DNA of 12,256 nt from ZC4RG20 sp035760685. Its GTDB lineage: Bacteria > Pseudomonadota > Gammaproteobacteria > Steroidobacterales > Rariloculaceae. Each line of letters opens with the position of its first letter. The first letter of the stretch is position 1. Made by a program: the position numbers and the translations under genes. Below the pieces are notes generated by a model. That model saw nothing but the letters and a program-made list of their open reading frames with translations. It did not search any database and had not been told where the DNA came from. The stretch lies in assembly GCA_035760685.1 (NCBI GenBank), contig DASTSM010000429.1:1-12256 (forward strand), written 5' to 3'. Positions 1 to 7,020 of this stretch are shown here, piece after piece.

Positions 1-75
1 ACGAGGGATTTAGAACCCCGGATCTCGCCTTACCCTTCAAGGTGTTGGCGGATCTCAAAAGCTCCAAAAGCAAAT

Positions 76-152
76 TGGCGCGCCCGGAGAGATTCGAACT
101 CCCGACCCCCGGCTTCGTAGGCCGATGCTCTATCCAGCTGAGCTACGGGCGC
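76..152 (-). tRNA. tRNA-Arg, anticodon ACG, CCA encoded
   Basis: Read on the minus strand, the 77 bases fold into a complete cloverleaf. The 7-bp acceptor stem pairs 146-152 with 80-86. The D arm is GCTC/GAGC. The anticodon stem TCGGC/GCCGG encloses the loop CTACGAA, so the anticodon is ACG. The T arm carries the standard TTCGAAT loop. The discriminator is G and the CCA end is encoded (plus-strand tgg at 76-78). ACG is normally modified to ICG and reads CGU, CGC and CGA arginine codons, which suits this arginine-rich genome. The gene lies downstream of, and on the same strand as, the DUF6152 cluster. No integrase or duplicated tRNA end is visible within the 75 bases to its left. Confidence 0.97.
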
Positions 153-320
153 GTGGCAGCGAAAAACGGCTCACGCCGCGGATCTCATGCCCGCGGGCGG
201 CGACACCGTGCTTGAGAACGGCCATTTTACATGAGGTCGCCGGCGGCGGCCTCTTTTCCGGCCGGGTAGCGGGTCGCGATCCTACCAGAATCAGTGGCCG
301 GGCGCGCGCCCGCGGCGCGT
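153..320. other. Intergenic region between the short DUF6152 gene and tRNA-Arg
   Basis: No credible gene is seen in these 168 bases. They contain a perfect GC palindrome at 300-311 just after the DUF6152 stop, without a T-run. An AT-rich spot at 223-230 reads TGTAAAAT on the minus strand and could be a -10 element for the tRNA, but no matching -35 is evident. Confidence 0.4.
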
Positions 321-917
321 TCAGTGATCGGGCGCGCGCTGCGGCGGCGGCCAGATCATGAGGCCCTTCGCGTCGATGAGCCCCATGGCCCTGAGCTTCT
401 CGACCGTCTCCCTGCCCGCGCGCTCGGGCGGCGAGCCGCTCAAGTTCGCGGCCGGGACGATGTGCTCGGACTCGAAGATGCCGTTCGCGATGTCCTGCAT
501 GTCGCGGAAGCGCAGATTCGAGCGCATGGGCCCGTCGTTGACCTGGATCGCGCGCGGCCACATGAGCGGCTGCTTGCGCACGTTTTTCCAGCCGTAAAGG
601 CTCACGCGGTCGCCGACCTTGAAGTCGGACTGCTTGAAGCCGTACTGCTCCATGATCCGCGTAGGGTGGCTTTCGAGCCGGAGGTGCTGGCCGGCGGGCA
701 CCTCGCCGCCCGTCGTCAGGATGTCGATGCCGACGTGCGGATTGCCCCAGTTGATCGCGACGATCTTGCCCTCGACGTAGACGGTCGGGGTCGCGAACGC
801 TCCGTACTCCGCCTCGCTGTTGTGGTGCGCGAGCGCAGTCCCGCCGCCGAGCAGCACGGCAATCCCTGCGCCGAAGGCCGCTAGTCCCTTTCGAAGACTC
901 ACGATCTTGAGACCCAT
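321..917 (-). CDS. Secreted DUF6152 family protein (short form, 198 aa)
   Basis: This is a predicted periplasmic or secreted protein of unknown function. Residues 1-30 form a signal peptide with a hydrophobic core ending in an Ala-Leu-Ala cleavage site, immediately followed by His-His at 31-32, as is typical of DUF6152 proteins. The domain then runs over roughly residues 31-130. It includes the family pattern W-x-NPH (His61), followed by a line with alternating hydrophobic residues and a VGDRV turn near residue 101, consistent with a small beta barrel. The last 60 residues are a less ordered tail. The open frame extends upstream through a 12-bp repeat tract, but ATG at 917 has a strong ribosome site (AGGGGAGA) and directly starts the signal peptide, so I chose it. 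It is the last protein gene of the minus-strand cluster and a paralogue of the N-terminal domain of the gene at 1516-2601. DUF6152 membership is recalled from family sequence style. Confidence 0.85.
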   Translation of the reverse strand: MGLKIVSLRKGLAAFGAGIAVLLGGGTALAHHNSEAEYGAFATPTVYVEGKIVAINWGNPHVGIDILTTGGEVPAGQHLRLESHPTRIMEQYGFKQSDFKVGDRVSLYGWKNVRKQPLMWPRAIQVNDGPMRSNLRFRDMQDIANGIFESEHIVPAANLSGSPPERAGRETVEKLRAMGLIDAKGLMIWPPPQRAPDH

Positions 918-921
918 CGCG

Positions 922-929
922 TCTCCCCT
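922..929 (-). promoter_or_regulatory. Shine-Dalgarno site deciding the start at 917
   Basis: The minus strand reads AGGGGAGA, ending 4 bases before the ATG at 917. The same frame stays open far upstream through a repeat tract, so this site is what fixes the start of the short DUF6152 gene. Confidence 0.7.
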
Positions 930-940
930 ATTCGAGTCTC

Positions 941-988
941 CCCGATTTCTTGCCCGATTCCTTGCCGGATTCCTCGCCCGATTCTTCG
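941..988. repeat. Four tandem copies of a 12-bp repeat
   Basis: Four adjacent 12-base units begin at 941, 953, 965 and 977 with consensus CCCGATTCCTTG on the plus strand. Each differs from the consensus at one to two positions. They fill most of the gap between the small four-cysteine protein gene and the short DUF6152 gene, just upstream of the latter's ribosome site. Because 12 is divisible by three, the tract stays open in the downstream gene's frame, giving a misleading Arg/Asn-rich N-terminal extension. Confidence 0.85.
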
Positions 989-999
989 CGTGCGTTTCG

Positions 1000-1452
1000 C
1001 TACTGCCACACGAGGCACCGAGCGTTGCATCGCACCTGCGACTTGCCCCCCTCGCCGACCTCGGCCGTGAGCTGCCAGTAGCCCGTGAAGTCGTCGACAT
1101 CGATTCGGCACGAGTTCGAATCCTCGGGCGAACGGATGCCCGTGATCTCGACTTTCGTGAGATAGCAGATCGAGCTCGCGGCGGGCGCGAGCGAGCGATG
1201 ATCAGCGCCGGCCGTGCCTCGGGAGCCGTCGACCCATCCATCCTCGCTCGGCTCGGCCGTATAGCTCAGCATGAGCGGTTTCGCTTTGCCCGCGAGCGCC
1301 GGGTGATTCGCGAGGCGCTCGGCGAGCGCGTCGATGTCGACGGCCGGCGCCTCGGCGGACGCCGCGCGCGGCGGCGCGAGCTTGAGCACGGCGCCGGTCA
1401 CGATCGCGGCGACGACGGCCGCGACGAGCGCGCTCAGCAGCGCGGGCTTCAA
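1000..1452 (-). CDS. Membrane-anchored or secreted four-cysteine protein, unknown function (150 aa)
   Basis: I do not recognise a named family with certainty. Residues 1-27 are a hydrophobic signal peptide or signal anchor rich in Ala and Val, followed by an Ala/Pro-rich linker to about residue 38. The linker region, to about residue 95, looks partly disordered. The C-terminal 55 residues look like a compact domain: Cys96, Cys115, Cys142 and Cys146, with YLTKVEITG and GYWQLTAEV strands and a closing RC-x3-C-x-VW. The four cysteines could form two disulfides in the periplasm. The start is a TTG at 1452, supported by a GAGGA ribosome site seven bases upstream and by the signal sequence starting there. 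It sits between two DUF6152 genes on the same strand (63 bp from one, 82 bp from the other), so it is probably co-transcribed with them. Confidence 0.78.
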   Translation of the reverse strand: MKPALLSALVAAVVAAIVTGAVLKLAPPRAASAEAPAVDIDALAERLANHPALAGKAKPLMLSYTAEPSEDGWVDGSRGTAGADHRSLAPAASSICYLTKVEITGIRSPEDSNSCRIDVDDFTGYWQLTAEVGEGGKSQVRCNARCLVWQ

Positions 1453-1459
1453 GACACCG

Positions 1460-1464
1460 TCCTC
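1460..1464 (-). promoter_or_regulatory. Shine-Dalgarno site supporting a TTG start
   Basis: The minus strand reads GAGGA, seven bases before the TTG at 1452. No ATG or GTG in this frame gives a signal peptide of sensible length, so this site supports a rare TTG initiation codon. Confidence 0.6.
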
Positions 1465-1515
1465 AGGTTCGGCTCCGGAGCGCTCGGCGTTGGTCTCATC
1501 CGCGCCTCAGCGAGC

Positions 1516-2601
1516 TCAGCGAGCGAAATGCGCGTCCAGCCTGCCGCTCGTCTCGAGATCCCGATAATAGCTGTCCGGGTCGCACGGCAGCTGCTCGGTG
1601 AGGTCGATGTGCTCGCCGCGCGCCGAGTACCGGTGACGCACGAGCGGCTGCGTGTAGTAAGGATCGTAGATCGTCATCGTGCGATCCATGGTGAGGCGGT
1701 CCTTGCTGAGCTCGTAGCGCTCCACGATGCGCGTGCCGTCGCCCGACATGGGCAGGCCCGACCCGTCGAGCCAGCCCGGCGACAGGTGCGTCGTCTCGAT
1801 GACGAGCGCGTCGCCTTCCCAGTGCCCGACCGAGAATCCCATGGGCGTCGGCGGCGTATTCGCGCTCGGCTGCCGGCCGTCCATCCAGACCCGCCGCGGC
1901 GTGTTGTGCTCGATGTAGATCATGAGATAGAAGTTGCCCGCGTCGATGATGTCCATGTTGTAGGGCGCGCCGAAGATGCGCGGCAGGCCCGGGGCGACGC
2001 ACCGCAAGGAATAGTCCTGCCACGGCTGGGTCTCGTCGAAGATCCGCTTGGCCTCCGGGGTGAAGGGCGTCGGCTTCGGATCGAGGTCGTCGACCGTCAC
2101 GTGCCACTTGTAGTCGTTGCGCCAGGGCCCGGTGATGTCGACTGGATAGTCCTTGCGCGCCGGCCCGTAGCCGTAGTGGCTGGACGGATCTGCGTCGACG
2201 ACGTTGCGATTGACCGCCGGGCGATCGCGCGGCGGCAGAGTCCGGCCGTCGCTTGTGATGATCTGGTGGATATTGAGCTTGTGCGCGCCGTTCCGGCCCA
2301 AGTCGCCCGAGACCTTGACGACGTCGCCGACGCGCACGGAATCGGCGTTCCAGTTTTGCTTGAGGAGGTTCGTGACGTTGCCCGCCTGGAGCTCCCACTG
2401 CTCGCTCGAGCCGTCCGGCTTGGTCAGGCTGAGCTGATACCGCACGTGCGGGTTCGCGAACCATACGTGGGTAATCGTGCCTTCGAGCGTGCCCTGCTTG
2501 GCCGTGTCGAACTCGGCGGCGACGGAGTGATGCGCCATCGCCGCGGACATGCACAAGAAGGCCGCGGCGGCAGCGCCGGCGGAGAACGTCGCTCGAATCA
2601 T
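1516..2601 (-). CDS. Secreted DUF6152 protein with long C-terminal domain (361 aa)
   Basis: This is an exported protein of unknown function with two parts. Residues 1-23 are a signal peptide ending Ala-Met-Ala, followed at once by His24-His25-Ser. Residues 24-120 are the DUF6152 domain, with the family NPH motif (His52), a QWELQAG strand near 68-74 and a VGDVVKVSG turn at 91-99. Residues 150-340 resemble a domain common in acidobacterial and gammaproteobacterial secreted proteins. Marker segments are ITGPWRNDY, a RVWMDGR turn (237-243), PMGFSVGHWEGDALVIETT (253-271), and a charged line ending in IYDP. I recognise the pattern but know no activity for it. ATG at 2601 has an excellent ribosome site (GGAGG, five bases upstream). 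It follows the PqaA-family gene by 141 bp, with a stem-loop between, and precedes the four-cysteine protein gene. Confidence 0.87.
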   Translation of the reverse strand: MIRATFSAGAAAAAFLCMSAAMAHHSVAAEFDTAKQGTLEGTITHVWFANPHVRYQLSLTKPDGSSEQWELQAGNVTNLLKQNWNADSVRVGDVVKVSGDLGRNGAHKLNIHQIITSDGRTLPPRDRPAVNRNVVDADPSSHYGYGPARKDYPVDITGPWRNDYKWHVTVDDLDPKPTPFTPEAKRIFDETQPWQDYSLRCVAPGLPRIFGAPYNMDIIDAGNFYLMIYIEHNTPRRVWMDGRQPSANTPPTPMGFSVGHWEGDALVIETTHLSPGWLDGSGLPMSGDGTRIVERYELSKDRLTMDRTMTIYDPYYTQPLVRHRYSARGEHIDLTEQLPCDPDSYYRDLETSGRLDAHFAR

Positions 2602-2606
2602 GGCTT

Positions 2607-2611
2607 CCTCC
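2607..2611 (-). promoter_or_regulatory. Strong Shine-Dalgarno site of the long DUF6152 gene
   Basis: The minus strand reads GGAGG, five bases before the ATG at 2601, within a longer purine run GGGAGGAAG. It supports this start. Confidence 0.6.
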
Positions 2612-2659
2612 CGACCCCTGCCGGATAGTTGTTCTGCTTCCGCTGATTCTACGCCCGCG

Positions 2660-2720
2660 GGAGCGTCTCTCGTCCACCCCCGCTCCCCGGTGGAAGGACG
2701 GGTGCTGGGACGAGCGCTCC
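2660..2720 (-). other. Imperfect stem-loop after the PqaA-family gene
   Basis: Positions 2660-2665 (ggagcg) pair with 2715-2720 (cgctcc), and 2669-2675 (ctcgtcc) pair with 2708-2714 (ggacgag). This gives 13 base pairs with a 3-base bulge and a 32-base loop. The structure lies in the 141-bp gap between the PqaA-family stop and the next start. There is no T-run after it on the minus strand, so it is not a standard Rho-independent terminator. It could slow decay or partly attenuate transcription. Confidence 0.45.
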
Positions 2721-2742
2721 GCCCCGACCGCCCGCCCCCGCC

Positions 2743-4185
<1,443 letters not shown>

Positions 4186-4390
4186 GGAACCACCTTACGT
4201 TTTTGGAGCGCTTTTCTCGAGCGGCAGTCTTCTCTGACTCTGCGGCGCGCCGATCGTTGCAGGCCTTCGGGGGCGACGGTGCTCTCTGAGGTCGACTGTC
4301 GAGAAGGCTTACAAGGTCGGCGACGACGTTCGGCGAACGACGGCCAAGAATCTGAGCTCAAAGGAAAAGTTCTTTTGGCCCCGCGCTTGC

Positions 4391-4909
4391 ATGAACTCGG
4401 CCAATCTACTGCGGCTTGTCCCGAGCGCCATGGATACGGCAAAGCACAAGGCCCTTCGGCTCGAGTCGGACGAAGAGACGACCGGCATTTTTCGCCGTCC
4501 CGATGACCTTCCGCGGCTGGGCGGCGACGCCGAGGAACGGGCCCCGGAGGCACGGCTCTACGCTGACGACGAGCAAGATGCCGAGTCGAAGCTCGAACGC
4601 CCGGGCACGGAAAGCGGCGAACGCCGTGCCTCGATGCGCCGCGCGGCGAACCGTGCGTCGGCGCGTCCCGACGAAGACCTCCACGTGACTACATTGCAGA
4701 CGCGAGGCTTCGGCAAGGTGGCCTACGATGCCAAGGGCGATCCGGTCTTCGAATGGCGTGTCAAGGTTCCGCGCCGGCGCGAGGACGATCCGACGGTCGA
4801 CCTGCTCAAGTGCCTCGATCTCGACGGGCTTCGGCTCGAGGACGACGCGGACGAGCGCGACCGCGGGATCAACCCCTACGACACGGCGACCGTAAAAATC
4901 CGCCGATAG
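4391..4909 (+). CDS. Hypothetical cytoplasmic protein with ordered C-terminal half (172 aa)
   Basis: I know no function for this protein. The first 95 residues are highly charged, rich in Glu, Asp, Arg and Ala, and look disordered. From about residue 97 the sequence becomes well patterned: LHVTTLQTRGFGKVAYDAKG, then a VFEWRVKVPRRREDD segment, DLLKCLDLDGLRLEDD, and NPYDTA close to the end. Such a tail resembles small conserved hypothetical proteins of gammaproteobacteria. There is no signal peptide or membrane segment. The start is uncertain. ATG at 4391 gives the longest form, but the nearest purine-rich site (AAGGAA at 4361-4366) is too far away, and an in-frame ATG at 4430 also lacks a clear site. 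It is divergent from the PqaA-family gene (205 bp) and convergent with the aminotransferase gene (39 bp), so it is probably transcribed alone. Confidence 0.7.
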   Translation: MNSANLLRLVPSAMDTAKHKALRLESDEETTGIFRRPDDLPRLGGDAEERAPEARLYADDEQDAESKLERPGTESGERRASMRRAANRASARPDEDLHVTTLQTRGFGKVAYDAKGDPVFEWRVKVPRRREDDPTVDLLKCLDLDGLRLEDDADERDRGINPYDTATVKIRR

Positions 4910-4948
4910 ATCGCCGCCGGGTTCCGTCGAGCCGCCTGCACCGCTCGT

Positions 4949-5869
4949 TCAGAAGAACGACTCGGCCGCGTGCTCCCGCACGTACTCGGCGACGTACTCC
5001 TTGTAGAGCGCAGAAACTCGGCGCGTGACCTCGCCGCCGCCCTCGGGGAGCTCGCGCACGGTTCCGTCGGACAGGCGGATGCTCGCGACCGGCATGACCT
5101 CGCGCGTCGCGCTCGTCAAGAAGCATTCGGTCGCTCGGCGCAAGTCTTCGCCGGGGATCTCGGCCTCGCGCGGGGCAAAACCTTCCCGGCGGCAGGCTTC
5201 GTGAATGGCCGCCTTCGTGAGCCCGCGGAGGTTCTTGGCCTTCTGTGAGGGCGTCACGAGCTCGCCGTCGAGCACGAAGAATACGTTGCTGTTCGAAGCT
5301 TCGGTCACGAGACCGGCGCCGTCGAGCATGATGCAATCGTCGGCGCCGAGCGCGCGCGCTTCCATGAGGGCGAGCACGTTGTTCAAGTAGTTGCCGCCCT
5401 TGATGTTCGGGTCGAGCGCGCTGCCGGAGTTGCGCCGCGTTTCCGGCACGGCGGCCGTCACGCCGCGCGAATAGCAGACGTCGGGCCACCGCGGGGCGTC
5501 CTTGACGATGACGACGCAGGTCGGGATCAGCGCTGAGGACGGCGCGAGATCGATGGGCCCCGCGCCGCGCGTGATCGAATAGCGGACGTAGACGTCGGTA
5601 CGCGACTTCGGCGCGCCCGTCGCCTCGACCGTCGCCCGGATGCGCTCCCGCATGGCCGCGCTCGACATCCCGATCTCGAGGCGGATCAAAGACGCGGAGT
5701 TCTCGAACCGGGCCCAATGCGCGTCGTAGAAGAGCGGCACGCCCGAGTAGGTCCGAAACACCTCGTAAATCGAGTCGCCGTAGAGGAAGCCGCGATCGAG
5801 CACGGAGATCTTGGCGTCCTCGGTGCGCGAGACGACGCCGTCGACGCTCGTCATGCTCGCGAAGCTCAC
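4949..5869 (-). CDS. dat: D-amino acid aminotransferase-like enzyme, PLP fold type IV (306 aa)
   Basis: This is an aminotransferase class IV protein. The best match by motifs is D-amino acid transaminase, which interconverts D-alanine and 2-oxoglutarate with pyruvate and D-glutamate. Seen here: the LDRGFLYGDSIYEVFR segment (24-39), the PLP lysine Lys157 in NIKGGNYLNN, the LVTEASNSNVFF block with Glu190, and LTSATREVMPV (251-261) near the C terminus. Length is normal for the family. The start is GTG at 5869, which overlaps the alr stop as GTGA and has GAGG five bases upstream. An internal ATG at 5854 is an alternative five codons in. It is the last gene of the isomerase-like/alr/dat operon, and the alr partner favours the D-amino acid role. 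Branched-chain aminotransferase is unlikely, and 4-amino-4-deoxychorismate lyase is a weaker alternative because that family shares the fold. Confidence 0.85.
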   Translation of the reverse strand: MSFASMTSVDGVVSRTEDAKISVLDRGFLYGDSIYEVFRTYSGVPLFYDAHWARFENSASLIRLEIGMSSAAMRERIRATVEATGAPKSRTDVYVRYSITRGAGPIDLAPSSALIPTCVVIVKDAPRWPDVCYSRGVTAAVPETRRNSGSALDPNIKGGNYLNNVLALMEARALGADDCIMLDGAGLVTEASNSNVFFVLDGELVTPSQKAKNLRGLTKAAIHEACRREGFAPREAEIPGEDLRRATECFLTSATREVMPVASIRLSDGTVRELPEGGGEVTRRVSALYKEYVAEYVREHAAESFF

Positions 5870-7020
5870 GGGCGCCTCGCATCGGCGCTGCCGACGTAGC
5901 GGCGCGCGATTCGTCTCCCGAGCCCGGTCAGCACCTCGTAGCTGATCGTGCCGGCCGCGGCCGCCACCTCGTCGAGACCCACCGTCGGGCCCAGCAGCTC
6001 GACGTAGTCGCCGACCCCGAGCTGCTCGGGCGGCAGGGCCGACGCGTCGAGGCAGAGCAGATCCATCGAGACCCTTCCGACGACCGGAAGACGCGTGCCC
6101 GCGTAGGCCGCGGCACAACGATTGCCGAGGCAGCGCGGATAGCCGTCGGCGTATCCCACGCCGACCACCGCGAGCCGGGACGGCGGCTCGGCCGAGTAGG
6201 TCGCGCCGTAGCCGACCGTCGTCGTTTCGGTGACTTCCCGGATCTGCAGGACTCTGCCCTCGAGCCTCACGACGGGCTCCATGGGATTCGGGCCTGCAGA
6301 GAGCGGGTTACCGCCGTATAGACCGATGCCCGGCCGCACGAGATCGCCGCAGTGCCGGCCGCCGAGCAGGATGCCCGCCGAATTGCCGATCGAGGTCTTC
6401 GCGGCCGGCAACGCCCGACGCAGCCGATCGAACGCCTCGATCTGGCGCCCGTTCAAGGCATGCGCAGGCTCGTCGGCGCACGCGAGATGCGTCATGACGT
6501 ACTCGATGTCGAGGCCGCGGACGAGATCGCGCCGGGCCGCGAGCGCGCCGACGTCGGCGGCGCTGAGGCCGAGGCGCGACATGCCCGTGTCGACGTGCAG
6601 CACGGCCCTGCTCGGGCCCGCGCGGACCCAGCGCTCGATTTGCGCGAGAGAGTTGAGGACGGGAACGAGCCCCGCTTCGCGGAACGCGCGCTCGGCGCCG
6701 TCGTCCGGGCCTCCGAAGACGTAGATCCGAGTTCGCGCGTCGGGCAGGAGGCCTCGCAACGCGAGCCCCTCCGCTTCCGTCGCGACGAAGAAGCGCCGGC
6801 AGCCCTCTCGGAACAGCCGCAGCGCGACGGGGCCGAGCCCCAAGCCGTAGGCGTCGGCCTTCACGACGGCGGCGCACTCGGCCGGGGCCGCGAGGCCTCG
6901 AAGCTTGGCGTAGTTGCGAGCGAGCGCGTCGAGATCGACGACGAGCACCGCGGTCGGCTTCGGGTCCGAGGCGCCGGATTCGGCCGGACGAGCCGCGGCT
7001 TCTCCGCGCGTCGCCGTCAT
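5866..7020 (-). CDS. alr: Alanine racemase (384 aa)
   Basis: This PLP-dependent fold type III enzyme interconverts L- and D-alanine for peptidoglycan synthesis in the cytoplasm. The N-terminal barrel has the PLP lysine Lys54 in VVKADAYGLG. Arg149 lies in VDTGMSRLG, and Arg229 in LVRPGIGLYG is the residue that contacts the PLP pyridine nitrogen in known structures. The catalytic tyrosine is Tyr271 in VGYGATY, and RVSMD carries Met319 of the active-site entrance. All the expected residues are present and length is standard. About 20 extra Ala/Pro-rich residues precede the first strand (AVLVVDLDAL). ATG at 7020 overlaps the stop of the isomerase-like gene as ATGA, with AGAGGA upstream, and its own stop overlaps the GTG of dat. 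It is clearly part of one translationally coupled operon. Confidence 0.97.
   Translation of the reverse strand: MTATRGEAAARPAESGASDPKPTAVLVVDLDALARNYAKLRGLAAPAECAAVVKADAYGLGLGPVALRLFREGCRRFFVATEAEGLALRGLLPDARTRIYVFGGPDDGAERAFREAGLVPVLNSLAQIERWVRAGPSRAVLHVDTGMSRLGLSAADVGALAARRDLVRGLDIEYVMTHLACADEPAHALNGRQIEAFDRLRRALPAAKTSIGNSAGILLGGRHCGDLVRPGIGLYGGNPLSAGPNPMEPVVRLEGRVLQIREVTETTTVGYGATYSAEPPSRLAVVGVGYADGYPRCLGNRCAAAYAGTRLPVVGRVSMDLLCLDASALPPEQLGVGDYVELLGPTVGLDEVAAAAGTISYEVLTGLGRRIARRYVGSADARRP
5875..5878 (-). promoter_or_regulatory. Shine-Dalgarno site for the GTG start of dat
   Basis: The minus strand reads GAGG, five bases before GTG at 5869. It lies inside the last codons of alr and favours the GTG over the ATG at 5854. 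Together with the GTGA stop/start overlap it indicates translational coupling. Confidence 0.55.

Noticed and set aside
1..75. Possible second tRNA: the minus strand has GGGTTCTAAATCCC, like a T arm
   Set aside because: No acceptor, D or anticodon arms fit upstream of it, and the loop lacks the usual purine after TTC.
19..186. Three copies of CGGATCTC around tRNA-Arg (19-26, 49-56, 179-186)
   Set aside because: The units are only 8 bases, do not match the tRNA 3' end as an attachment site would, and no integrase is present.
300..311. Perfect palindrome as a terminator for the DUF6152 cluster
   Set aside because: There is no following T-run and no natural loop. GC-only palindromes are expected at this base composition.
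125..361. Plus-strand reading frame of 78 codons
   Set aside because: It overlaps the tRNA-Arg gene and the end of the DUF6152 gene, and the product is Arg/Ala-rich with no patterning.
820..2628. 602-codon plus-strand frame
   Set aside because: It is antisense to three well-supported minus-strand genes with signal peptides and ribosome sites. High GC leaves the opposite frame open.
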